Source of the DNA: Vulcanimicrobiota bacterium
GTDB taxonomy: Bacteria > Vulcanimicrobiota > Vulcanimicrobiia > Vulcanimicrobiales > Vulcanimicrobiaceae
DNA length: 12,772 nt
Direction of reading: 5' to 3'
Assembly (NCBI GenBank): GCA_027306845.1
Contig: DAHUYY010000030.1
Span: forward strand, 1-12,772
The notes below the pieces were generated by a model. The model saw nothing but the letters and a program-made list of their open reading frames with translations. It searched no databases and had not been told where the DNA came from. The translations under genes and the position numbers were made by a program. Positions 6,268-12,772 of the stretch are shown here, one piece after another. Within the stretch, counting starts at the first letter, position 1; every line of letters begins with the position of its first letter.

Positions 6268-8538
6268 TTACGGTGACGTCGGTGCTTTGCGGTCGCGCCC
6301 GATGCCGAGGGCGCTATAAATCGGCAGCTTTATCGCCAGCAAGATGAGGCCGACGAAAATGATAAAGACGATGCTCTCTCCTATAACAACGAGAGGCAAA
6401 GGCGGCATGAGCACTCCAAAGAACGCCATCGCAGCTGCGGCGAGAATCGCAAATACGACCGCGCTTAATAAAAAACGCGATGGAGCTTCGTGGAAGATCG
6501 CATCGCGCTCGCGCAAAGCGAGCAGGGCGATCTGCCCGATGCCGACCATTGCAAAAAAGGTGAGCCCACGGATCTGAGCGAGATCGAGCGCCGCATGCCG
6601 GCTTTGATAGAAAATAAATGCCACGATCGACGAAGCGGTGAAAATAGCGAGCGCCGCCGCTGCAGCGACGAGGCGACCGACGTGCCAGGCATCGAAACCG
6701 CGCGATGGAGCGACGCGGTCGGTTGCAATGGAGAGCGTCGCGAAATCGTTGAGAACCAGGAGCGCGACCATCAACGTCGGCGAGAGAACGAAGTGTCGAA
6801 GGACGAAAAAACCGACGCTGCTAACAAAGACGATTTCGAAGTACTTGACGATTTTCGCAACCACGTACGTGAGCATACGTTGGTAAATGCGACGACTGGT
6901 ATCGATGGCGGCGAGAACTCCGTCGAGCCCCGGACGGGTAAGAATGATGCTTGCGGCGGCCTTGGCGACATCGGTAGCATTAGAGACGGCGATGCCGACG
7001 TTTGCCGCGCGTAACGACGGCGCGTCGTTGATGCCGTCGCCGGTCATCCCGACAATCCGGCCCTTGGCCTGTTCTCGCTGCACGATTTGTAATTTTTGAT
7101 CGGGAAAGACCGATGCATCGACGGAGAGCGAGGGAATCCCGATCTCTGCTGCCACATGGTACGCGGTCTCGGGTGCATCGCCGGTAATCATCCGCACTTC
7201 GACGCCCCGCCGGGCGATAGCGGCGACGAGTGCCGCTGCATCGGGGCGCGGTGGATCGGCGAGACCGATCGCGCCGACTGCAACCGTGACCGCGTTGCGC
7301 GCGATCGTCACGCCGATCGCGCGGTCGCCGTTCGCTGCCAGGGCCTCAACCGACGGGAAGGCGATACCGAGACTGCTTGGCGCTCCCTTTGCGATGACCG
7401 CCGGCGAGCCGTCGGCAAATCGCACGAAGGCCTGCGCGCTTTTGGTTCGCGGATCGAAGGGCACCAAGCGTTCGACGTGGAGTTCGCCGGCGAGTGTCGA
7501 GGGCGCGGCTGCGAGTAGAGCGATGTCGATGGGGTCCTGCCCGGCTACATCGCTGGTCGCGCTCGCATATTGCAAAAGCTCCGCCTCCGAGAACGGCGCA
7601 TAGGGCGTCGTTCGATCGACGCGGATCGCATTCTGCGTGAGCGTTCCGGTCTTATCGCAGCAGAGTACATCCATCGAAGCGGCATCTTCCATCGCCGTCA
7701 GATGGGTAACGAGAACTCCGCTCCGTGAGAGCTCGAGGGCCCCCAACGCCGTTGCGAGCGTAAATGCCGCCGGTAGGGCGACCGGAATCGCTGCGAGGAG
7801 CACCACGAGTGCAAAGACGACGATCTCCGATCGAGCGACATGTTGTGCAAAGGCAAAGGTCGAGACCACGAGGACGATGAGCGCGCCTGCTATCGCCAAA
7901 GAACGCACGATGCCCATAACCAGCCGTTGGACGCTTCCCATCGTATGGATGTCGCGCATTAACCCGGCGGTTTTCCCGAATTTCGTACGCTCTGCCGTCG
8001 CGATGACATGCCCGGTCGCATCTCCGCGCGTGACCGTCGAGCCGGCATACGCGAACTGACCGGCGGAAACGTCTTCGGGAATCGATTCGCCGGTCAATGC
8101 AGATCGATCGATTTGGAGCTCCCCGTCATCGATAGAGATGTCGGCAGGGACGACGTCGCCGACGACCAGGCGAACGAGATCGTCGGTGACAAGTTCGCGC
8201 GCTGCGAGCTTACCCCAGAGCCCGTCGCGAAGCACCTTGGCGTGCACGACGATACGCGCGCGCAGAAGATCGAGGGCGCGCTGTGCGCGCCGTTCCTGGA
8301 CGAATGCCAGCAGAACGTTAAAGAGCAGAAGAAATGCAACCGCGGCGGCGTCCTTCGAACGATGGGTGAGCAGCGCGAGGAGAATCGTTCCTTCGAGCAG
8401 CCACGGGATCGGTTGCCAAAATTTTCGTAAAAAATCGAGCAGCGGTCGCGGGCGAACCGGTGCGATCTCGTTCGGGCCATCGCGGGCAAGGCGAGCTTGT
8501 GCTTCGGTCGATGAAAGGCCGGCGCTCCACTGCGTCAT
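6268..8538 (-). CDS. P-type ATPase, plasma-membrane proton-pump type (P3A)
   Basis: A 756-residue P-type ATPase. Motifs in order: cation-ATPase N-terminal domain (about 1-35), M1-M2 (about 42-82), actuator SALTGES (146-152), M4 with IPVALPAAF (251-259), phosphorylation site CCDKTGTLT (293-301, D295), nucleotide site KGAP (384-387), RMITGD (449-454), hinge MTGDGINDAP (498-507), then M5-M10. The short loops, the PVALP sequence and the absence of heavy-metal-binding domains place it in the P3A group. The M6 motif VLNDFATLSIATDRV has D598 where plant plasma-membrane H+-ATPases carry their proton-binding Asp, which supports proton export. No C-terminal autoinhibitory domain is present. The start ATG 8538 overlaps the upstream stop (ATGA), and a hairpin lies 1 nt before it. 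Placement among acetyl phosphate genes suggests ATP use for pH or membrane-potential control. Ion specificity is inferred. Confidence 0.93.
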   Translation of the reverse strand: MTQWSAGLSSTEAQARLARDGPNEIAPVRPRPLLDFLRKFWQPIPWLLEGTILLALLTHRSKDAAAVAFLLLFNVLLAFVQERRAQRALDLLRARIVVHAKVLRDGLWGKLAARELVTDDLVRLVVGDVVPADISIDDGELQIDRSALTGESIPEDVSAGQFAYAGSTVTRGDATGHVIATAERTKFGKTAGLMRDIHTMGSVQRLVMGIVRSLAIAGALIVLVVSTFAFAQHVARSEIVVFALVVLLAAIPVALPAAFTLATALGALELSRSGVLVTHLTAMEDAASMDVLCCDKTGTLTQNAIRVDRTTPYAPFSEAELLQYASATSDVAGQDPIDIALLAAAPSTLAGELHVERLVPFDPRTKSAQAFVRFADGSPAVIAKGAPSSLGIAFPSVEALAANGDRAIGVTIARNAVTVAVGAIGLADPPRPDAAALVAAIARRGVEVRMITGDAPETAYHVAAEIGIPSLSVDASVFPDQKLQIVQREQAKGRIVGMTGDGINDAPSLRAANVGIAVSNATDVAKAAASIILTRPGLDGVLAAIDTSRRIYQRMLTYVVAKIVKYFEIVFVSSVGFFVLRHFVLSPTLMVALLVLNDFATLSIATDRVAPSRGFDAWHVGRLVAAAAALAIFTASSIVAFIFYQSRHAALDLAQIRGLTFFAMVGIGQIALLALRERDAIFHEAPSRFLLSAVVFAILAAAAMAFFGVLMPPLPLVVIGESIVFIIFVGLILLAIKLPIYSALGIGRDRKAPTSP

Positions 8539-9464
8539 CGCACGGGAACCGTGCTTTCGAGCCCGTGCATGGAATGCCGATAGAGATACGCCGCCAGGGC
8601 AGCGGAGTGCAAGCGCGTTTTCACGGAGTCGGCGCGCGAGGTGAGAACGATGGGAACCTGGGCGCCGAGAACGATGCCCGCGAGGGTTGCGCCCGCACCG
8701 AACTCCAACGCTTTGGCGACCGCGTTTCCCGAGACGATCTCCGGAACGAGAACGATATCGGCATCCCCGGGTACCGGTCCGCTCAAACCTTTAATCGCGC
8801 TCGCTTCGCGCGAAACGACGCAGTCGAATGCCAATGGTCCGGCGACGAGCGCCGGCGAGAATGCGCCGCTCGCGGAGATCGCCACGAGCTCCGCAGCGTC
8901 GACCGTCGAAGGGATCGTCGACTTCACGGTCTCGACCGCTGAAAGGAGCGCAACTTTCGGTGCGGCGAGCCCCATCGCTACGGCAAATTCGACGACGTTC
9001 TTGAGTATCGCGGCTTTCGTGTTGAGATCGGGGGCGACGTTGATCGCGCCGTCGGTGAGAAGAAGCGGTTTTTCGTACCGCTCCATTTCGATGACGAACA
9101 CATGCGAGAGTCGCTTCGTCGTGCGCAGTCGTGCGAGAATCGGATGCAAGAACGTGTCGGTGTGAAGATGGCCTTTTACCAACGCTCGGGCGGTGCCGTT
9201 GAGGATCTGCTCGACGGCGAGCGCGGCGGCCTCTTCGTCGTTGGCCGCTGGAACGATCGCATACGAGCGTTCGGCGCCTAATCGTGCGAGGAGGCTGCGC
9301 ACCTCGCGCGGCTCGCCGACCAAGATCGGCTCGATGAAGCCGGCGCTCGCCGCGGCGAGCGCGCCCTCGAGGACGTGCCGTTCGGCTGCATCGGCGACGA
9401 CCATGGGGAGCGGCGACTCGGTTGCTAACGCTCCGGCGATCTGGTCGAAGTAGGGAAAGCCCAC
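8535..9464 (-). CDS. Phosphate acetyl/butyryltransferase family protein
   Basis: A 309-residue PTA_PTB-fold enzyme interconverting acyl-CoA + Pi and acyl phosphate + CoA in the cytoplasm. The family ending LTSRADSVKTRLHSAALAAY (274-293) is clear; its Ser-Arg pair (276-277) matches the phosphate/CoA-site SR of the family. Earlier blocks include ALVKGHLHTDTFL (94-106), VFVIEME (122-128), LLLTDGAINVAPDL (134-147) and GDADIVLVPEIVSGN (233-247). At about 300 residues it is the short form, close in length to phosphate butyryltransferase. Next to phosphoketolase and acetate kinase, acetyl phosphate to acetyl-CoA is the likely physiological reaction. The start is GTG 9464 with AGAGAGG a few nt upstream. 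It is the first gene of the seven-gene array, and its stop overlaps the ATPase start. pta versus ptb cannot be settled by eye, so no symbol is given. Confidence 0.88.
   Translation of the reverse strand: MGFPYFDQIAGALATESPLPMVVADAAERHVLEGALAAASAGFIEPILVGEPREVRSLLARLGAERSYAIVPAANDEEAAALAVEQILNGTARALVKGHLHTDTFLHPILARLRTTKRLSHVFVIEMERYEKPLLLTDGAINVAPDLNTKAAILKNVVEFAVAMGLAAPKVALLSAVETVKSTIPSTVDAAELVAISASGAFSPALVAGPLAFDCVVSREASAIKGLSGPVPGDADIVLVPEIVSGNAVAKALEFGAGATLAGIVLGAQVPIVLTSRADSVKTRLHSAALAAYLYRHSMHGLESTVPVR
8540..8554 (-). promoter_or_regulatory. Hairpin immediately upstream of the ATPase start
   Basis: On the minus-strand RNA, GCACGG-TTC-CCGTGC forms a perfect 6-bp stem with a 3-nt loop, one base before ATG 8538. 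No Shine-Dalgarno sequence is visible for the ATPase. The hairpin lies inside the last codons of the transferase gene, so ribosomes finishing that gene would unfold it. This points to translational coupling. Confidence 0.4.
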
Positions 9465-9723
9465 GCGCGCGCCTCTCTTTCCTCAGGGGTTCTTCGCTTT
9501 CGCCGGGCGTTCGCAGGATGCTTGCCTCTGCAACGCCGGTAACGCGCGAGCGCAAGATGAATTTCCGTTGGCGGCGATCGAGAAGCGAACCGCGGTTGAG
9601 AGGATCGCTCGGAGAGAAAGATCGTCGGGTACGCTGCAGCGGGAAACCGCATGAAGAAATAAGGAAAGCCTCTCGAACGCGTCGCTGCGGCGATAGAATT
9701 CAAAAGCGAGCGGGCAGGCAACC
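9465..9723. other. Divergent intergenic region between the minus-strand array and the transporter gene
   Basis: This 259-bp region must hold the main promoter of the seven-gene array (reading left) and that of the transporter (reading right). On the right side a -10-like TAGAAT is at 9694-9699. On the left side only the ribosome-binding site AGAGAGG near 9471-9478 is clear; I found no convincing -35/-10 pair, no inverted repeat and no FNR/Anr-type TTGAT-N4-ATCAA site. No gene is seen. Confidence 0.5.
9694..9699 (+). promoter_or_regulatory. Possible -10 element for the transporter gene
   Basis: TAGAAT at 9694-9699 matches the -10 consensus at four or five positions and would start transcription near 9706, shortly before the GTG at 9724. 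No good -35 lies at 16-18 bp (the region reads CTCTCGA), so support is weak. Confidence 0.3.
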
Positions 9724-10455
9724 GTGATTCGCGAAGCCAAGCGAGCGGGCATGCTCTCCAAGCCTCAGCACCCCGAGCGGCACCTTTCATCGACGGCAAC
9801 TTTGCGCGATGTCGTCATCGGCATGTCCGACGGCCTCACCGTACCGTTTGCGCTCGCCGCCGGCATCGCCGGAGCGCTCGCCGCATCGCATATCGTTGTG
9901 ACCGCCGGTGTCGCCGAGTTAGCGGCGGGTGGAATCTCGATGGGACTCGGCGGTTATCTTGCAACTCGTACCGACCGCGATCATTACGAGAACGAACTCG
10001 CGCGCGAGTACTACGAGGCGGAGCATCTTCCCGAGACCGAGCGTGCCGAAGTCGCCGAGGTGCTCTCGCACTACGGTTTAAGCGAGGATCTCCTCAAGCA
10101 GACCGTCGATACGATCTGCTCGGATCGCGAACGCTGGGTAGAGTTTATGATGCGTTTCGAACTTGGGCTCGAACGCCCGGAAAAGCATCGCGCCATACTC
10201 TCCGGCGTGACGATCGGTCTCTCGTACGTCGTCGGAGGAGTGATTCCGCTCGCGCCCTATGCGCTCATCGCGGTCTCGAATGAAGCGTTCCTCGTCTCGG
10301 CGTTGCTGACCGGAGTAGCGCTCGCGCTCTTCGGCGCGGTGAAAGGGCGGCTGACGGGCATCGCGCCCTGGCTCGCCGCGCTCCAAACGCTCGCGATCGG
10401 CGGCGTTGCATCGGGCGTCGCGTTTCTCTTCGCACGGTGGGTCGCGGGCGGCTAG
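9724..10455 (+). CDS. VIT1/CCC1-family iron/manganese transporter
   Basis: A 243-residue membrane protein exporting Fe2+ or Mn2+, by family usually in exchange for protons. It shows five likely helices with a soluble acidic helical domain between helices 2 and 3. TM1 carries VVIGMSDGLTVPFAL with D36; TM2 carries AGGISMGLGGYLA with M73. The metal-binding domain has E95, E98, E106 and E109, then WVEFMMRFE with M142, M143 and E146. From memory of the Eucalyptus VIT1 structure, its transport residues D43 and M80 and its metal-site residues 102, 105, 113, 116, 149, 150 and 153 all map onto these with a constant offset of 7. The cytosolic metal site therefore looks intact. GTG 9724 is the first start; ATG 9751 is an equally possible start that would still include the whole conserved core. 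It stands alone, divergent from the phosphoketolase array and upstream of the oxidase operon. Confidence 0.92.
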   Translation: MIREAKRAGMLSKPQHPERHLSSTATLRDVVIGMSDGLTVPFALAAGIAGALAASHIVVTAGVAELAAGGISMGLGGYLATRTDRDHYENELAREYYEAEHLPETERAEVAEVLSHYGLSEDLLKQTVDTICSDRERWVEFMMRFELGLERPEKHRAILSGVTIGLSYVVGGVIPLAPYALIAVSNEAFLVSALLTGVALALFGAVKGRLTGIAPWLAALQTLAIGGVASGVAFLFARWVAGG

Positions 10456-10538
10456 ATACGATCGCGCCCCCTCCGGTCTGAGAAGAAGTCGAGAAGACGG
10501 GCTGAGCTTTTCTTCCTAGAAGGCGCCCAGTTCGCGGC

Positions 10539-10544
10539 TACACT
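10539..10544 (+). promoter_or_regulatory. Possible -10 element for the oxidase operon (leaderless-type position)
   Basis: TACACT at 10539-10544 matches a -10 element and lies only 7 nt before ATG 10552. Transcription would begin at or next to the start codon, giving a leaderless mRNA. No -35 sequence of quality is found at 16-18 bp. Alternatively the promoter is elsewhere and GAGGGG (10545-10550) acts as a very close Shine-Dalgarno sequence. Confidence 0.3.
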
Positions 10545-10551
10545 GAGGGGC

Positions 10552-10659
10552 ATGAACGAACCAACCTACCGAACGACCTTTGGGTTCGTGCTCGTCATCC
10601 TCGGTTTGATCGTGATTTCGTGGGTAGCGCTCCTCGCGCTCTCCCAAGCGAGGTGGTAG
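10552..10659 (+). CDS. ba3-type cytochrome c oxidase subunit IIa (35 residues)
   Basis: A 35-residue protein, MNEPTYRTTF followed by a single hydrophobic helix (about residues 10-31) and ending ALSQARW. Its size, single helix and position directly before subunit II match subunit IIa of Thermus thermophilus ba3 oxidase, a 34-residue helix that replaces one of the two helices missing from subunit II. It is below most gene-caller length limits. Its stop at 10657-10659 is 3 nt before the subunit II start, so the two are certainly co-transcribed. The start is either leaderless or uses the close GAGGGG at 10545-10550. The assignment rests on context and architecture; sequence identity in such a short helix is not informative. 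Confidence 0.8.
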   Translation: MNEPTYRTTFGFVLVILGLIVISWVALLALSQARW

Positions 10660-10662
10660 GCA

Positions 10663-11130
10663 ATGCACGTCCATCGGCTCGAGAGAATCTTCCTCGGTTT
10701 GGGCGTTATCACGCTCGCCGCATTCTTTCTCATCTTGATCGCTTTGCAGGTCGGCGAGAGCTTTAAGCCTCCGGCGAGCAGCGTGACGATCGATCCCACG
10801 AAGGTCGCCTCGACACCGCCCTTCGACCACCCGGGGCTCCGACGGCTTCCCGATGGTTCCTACGAGGCATATTACGTCGGCCAAGTCTTTTTTTGGCAGC
10901 CATCGACGCTCTCGGTGCCGCTCGGCGCGAAGGTCCACTTCTACGTGACCTCGACCGACGTCGTGCACGGCTTTCTCATCGAGCACACCGATGTGAATCT
11001 CGAAGTTATGCCGGGTTGGGTGAGCACGGCGACACACGTCTTTCGCCATCCCGGCGATCATTTAATCGTTTGCGACCAATATTGCGGCGCCGGGCACGCC
11101 GATATGTTCGCGCACATCGTGGTGAAGTGA
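10663..11130 (+). CDS. ba3-type cytochrome c oxidase subunit II (CuA subunit)
   Basis: A 155-residue protein with one N-terminal helix (about 9-30) and a periplasmic cupredoxin domain; it takes electrons from cytochrome c into the binuclear CuA centre. The full ligand set is present: H102 (DVVHGF), C137 and C141 in CDQYCGAGH, the backbone-ligand Q139, H145 and M148. A Gln between the cysteines, a single helix instead of two, and short length are all ba3 (B-type) features, as opposed to aa3 enzymes of about 250 residues or more. QVFFWQPSTLSVPLGAKVHF (74-93) forms the first sheet strands. The start ATG 10663 has GAGGTGG upstream at 6-nt spacing, lying in the end of the subunit IIa gene. The stop is 13 nt before subunit I. 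Confidence 0.95.
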   Translation: MHVHRLERIFLGLGVITLAAFFLILIALQVGESFKPPASSVTIDPTKVASTPPFDHPGLRRLPDGSYEAYYVGQVFFWQPSTLSVPLGAKVHFYVTSTDVVHGFLIEHTDVNLEVMPGWVSTATHVFRHPGDHLIVCDQYCGAGHADMFAHIVVK

Positions 11131-11134
11131 GGAG
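11128..11134 (+). promoter_or_regulatory. Ribosome-binding site for oxidase subunit I
   Basis: TGAGGAG overlaps the subunit II stop codon and lies 9 nt before ATG 11144. This spacing favours the first of two adjacent ATG codons (11144 rather than 11147). Confidence 0.6.
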
Positions 11135-11143
11135 TCAAATCGC

Positions 11144-12772
11144 ATGATGGTTCTCGACCGGATGAATACCGCGACCACCTCGGCGCAACGACGGTTGATT
11201 TTCGCACATCTTACCGTTGCCTTTGCGGCGCTCTTCATCGGCACGTTTTTCGGCGTCCTCCAGACGCTCTCGCATGCCAATGCGCTCCAGATGCCGCCGT
11301 GGTTCGACTACTATCGTATGTTGACCGCGCACGGAGTGTTGCTGGCGCTGGTCTTCACGACGTTTTTTATAACCGGGCTCTCGCACCTCGCCGTCTATCA
11401 GACCGAAAGTTATCCCAACCGCAGCATCGCGCTCGGCTGGGTTGCATTTTGGCTGATGACGGTGGGCACGGTGATGGCGGCCTACGAAATTCTCGCCGGG
11501 AACGCATCGGTGCTCTACACCTTTTACGCTCCGTTGAAGGCGAGCCCGTGGTTCTACGTCGGTGCCGCGCTGCTTATCGTCGGCACCTGGGTCGCGTTGT
11601 TGGAATGGCTCTTGGTAACCGCCCGGTGGCGACGCGAGCATCCCGGCGAACGAACGCCGCTTCCGACCTTTATGGTGCTGGCAAATTACATCATGTGGTT
11701 TTTGGCGACGATCGGCGTGGCGATCGAAGTAATCTTCATGTTGATTCCCTGGGCGTTCGGATGGGTCCCCGGCGTCAACGTGCTCTTGACGCGCATGCTC
11801 TTTTGGTACTTCGGGCATCCGCTCGTCTATTTCTGGTTACTCGGTGCCTATCTCGTTTGGTACGGCGTCGTTCCCGCGATTCTCAAGGTGCCGATTTTCT
11901 CCGACTCGTTGACGCGCCTGGCGTTCAGTCTCTTTATCATTCTCTCGCTTCCGGTCGGGATCCATCACGAGTTCTCCGACCCCGGAATCGCCGACCGCTG
12001 GAAATTACTGCAGACCGGCCTGACGTTGATGGTCGTCGTTCCATCGCTGATGACGGCGTTTGCGCTCTTCGCAACCTTTGAAGAGTATGCGGCGAAACTG
12101 GGTAAGACCGGATTTTTCGGAATCGTCGGCTCGCTCCCGTGGGGCGACCCTGCGTTTGCGGGCATCGCGCTTGCGATGCTGCTCTTTATCTTCGGGGGTA
12201 TCGGCGGCATCCTCAACGCTTCGTACACCCTCGATAGTACGATTCACAACACCATGTGGGTCGTCGGCCATTTTCACATCACCGTCGGTGGGCCGGTTGC
12301 GTTAACGCTCTTGGCGGCGACGTGGCGGCTGCTCCCGGCGCTCACCGGGAAACGCTTGTATAGCGTCGGGCTCGCGCGGGCTCAGGTCTGGCTCTGGTTC
12401 GTCGGGATGGCAGTGATGTCGTTTGCGATGCACACCGAGGGGTTGATGGGTGCGCCGCGTCGCGTCGAACATTACACCTACGGCGGCTCCGCACTCGCCG
12501 CTGCGTGGCAACCCTATTCGCTGCTCGCGGCCGGCGGCGGGATCGTGATCTTTCTGAGCGTGATTGCATTCGCCATCGTGCTCTTCGGAACGATCTTCTC
12601 CAAACCCGAAATTACCGAGGCCGAGAGCGCCCGCGCCTTCACGTTCGCGCTTGCAAGGCCGGGCGATGAGGCCCCGTCGCTCTTCGATCGCTTGGGGCTG
12701 TGGACGATCGTTGCGGTCGCGTTGGTGATCGTGGCCTATGCAGGGCCGTTTTACCAGCACTTCACCGAACAT
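11144..12772 (+). CDS. ba3-type cytochrome c oxidase subunit I, 3' end cut by the window
   Basis: The frame is open from ATG 11144 to the window end (543 codons, no stop); Thermus ba3 subunit I has about 560 residues, so little is missing. It is the membrane core that reduces O2 to water and pumps protons. Ligands: H63 (LTAHGVLLALVF) and H378 for the low-spin haem, H376 (VVGHFH) for the high-spin haem, and H225, H274 and H275 for CuB, with Y229 in GHPLVYFWL as the cross-linked Tyr. GIHHEFSDPGI (272-282) carries the CuB His pair. GHPxVYFW without the A-family Glu (GHPE) marks a B-type oxidase, a group usually associated with high O2 affinity and a single proton channel. GAPRRVEHY (437-445) contains the Arg pair at the haem propionates. 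Subunit III is not in the window. Confidence 0.96.
   Translation, partial: MMVLDRMNTATTSAQRRLIFAHLTVAFAALFIGTFFGVLQTLSHANALQMPPWFDYYRMLTAHGVLLALVFTTFFITGLSHLAVYQTESYPNRSIALGWVAFWLMTVGTVMAAYEILAGNASVLYTFYAPLKASPWFYVGAALLIVGTWVALLEWLLVTARWRREHPGERTPLPTFMVLANYIMWFLATIGVAIEVIFMLIPWAFGWVPGVNVLLTRMLFWYFGHPLVYFWLLGAYLVWYGVVPAILKVPIFSDSLTRLAFSLFIILSLPVGIHHEFSDPGIADRWKLLQTGLTLMVVVPSLMTAFALFATFEEYAAKLGKTGFFGIVGSLPWGDPAFAGIALAMLLFIFGGIGGILNASYTLDSTIHNTMWVVGHFHITVGGPVALTLLAATWRLLPALTGKRLYSVGLARAQVWLWFVGMAVMSFAMHTEGLMGAPRRVEHYTYGGSALAAAWQPYSLLAAGGGIVIFLSVIAFAIVLFGTIFSKPEITEAESARAFTFALARPGDEAPSLFDRLGLWTIVAVALVIVAYAGPFYQHFTEH

Noticed and set aside
9651..9663. Tiny ORF (ATG AAG AAA TAA) before the transporter gene as a leader peptide
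   Set aside because: Three codons only, and it lies upstream of the likely -10 element, so it would not be in the transporter mRNA.
11135..11818. 227-residue minus-strand frame opposite oxidase subunit I
   Set aside because: Charged antisense shadow of transmembrane coding sequence. The plus strand carries all haem and CuB ligands.
1..12772. tRNA genes, CRISPR array, insertion sequence, phage attachment site
   Set aside because: No GGTTCGA-type T-arm with partner stems, no regularly spaced repeats, no transposase or terminal inverted repeats seen.

Overview
The window is 12.8 kb of GC-rich (by eye about 60%) bacterial DNA, densely packed with genes. Nothing fixes the taxon. A B-type (ba3) haem-copper oxidase, GTG starts and CGATCG-rich codon use would fit an uncultured acid-soil or thermophile-related lineage (Eremiobacterota/Vulcanimicrobiota-like is my guess, low confidence). 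I see no tRNA, rRNA, CRISPR array, insertion sequence or phage gene.

Layout. (1) 1-125, plus strand: the 3' end of an unidentified gene with a very acidic tail, followed by a strong hairpin. (2) 126-505: a 380-bp gap with two more hairpins, a G-quadruplex motif and a well-formed extended -10 promoter. That promoter drives (3) a 74-residue single-helix membrane protein (506-730). (4) 9464 down to 749, minus strand: seven tightly packed genes in the order phosphate acetyl/butyryltransferase, P3A-type proton ATPase, phosphoketolase, acetate kinase, PPK2 polyphosphate kinase, universal stress protein, HExxH metallopeptidase. Three junctions are 4-nt start/stop overlaps; the others are gaps of 14, 59 and 42 nt. 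(5) 9465-9723: a divergent intergenic region. (6) 9724-10455, plus strand: a VIT1/CCC1-family Fe/Mn transporter. (7) 10552-12772, plus strand: a ba3-type cytochrome c oxidase operon with a 35-residue subunit IIa, subunit II with a complete CuA site, and subunit I running off the window end.

How the genes fit together. Phosphoketolase splits xylulose-5-P or fructose-6-P to acetyl phosphate. Acetate kinase converts acetyl phosphate to ATP plus acetate, and the Pta/Ptb-like enzyme converts it to acetyl-CoA. PPK2 makes nucleotide phosphates from polyphosphate. The P3A ATPase can spend that ATP on proton export, or might run in another mode. A UspA protein and an intracellular-looking zinc peptidase close the array. 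With a high-affinity-type oxidase next door, the most economical reading is an energy-charge and proton-motive-force maintenance island for low oxygen, acid or starvation. This is inference from gene content; no regulator or FNR/Anr-type site was found.

Starts that need care: acetate kinase (GTG 3875), PPK2 (ATG 2775) and the stress protein (ATG 1834, not the much longer upstream extension). The 35-residue oxidase subunit (10552-10659) is easily missed by gene callers.
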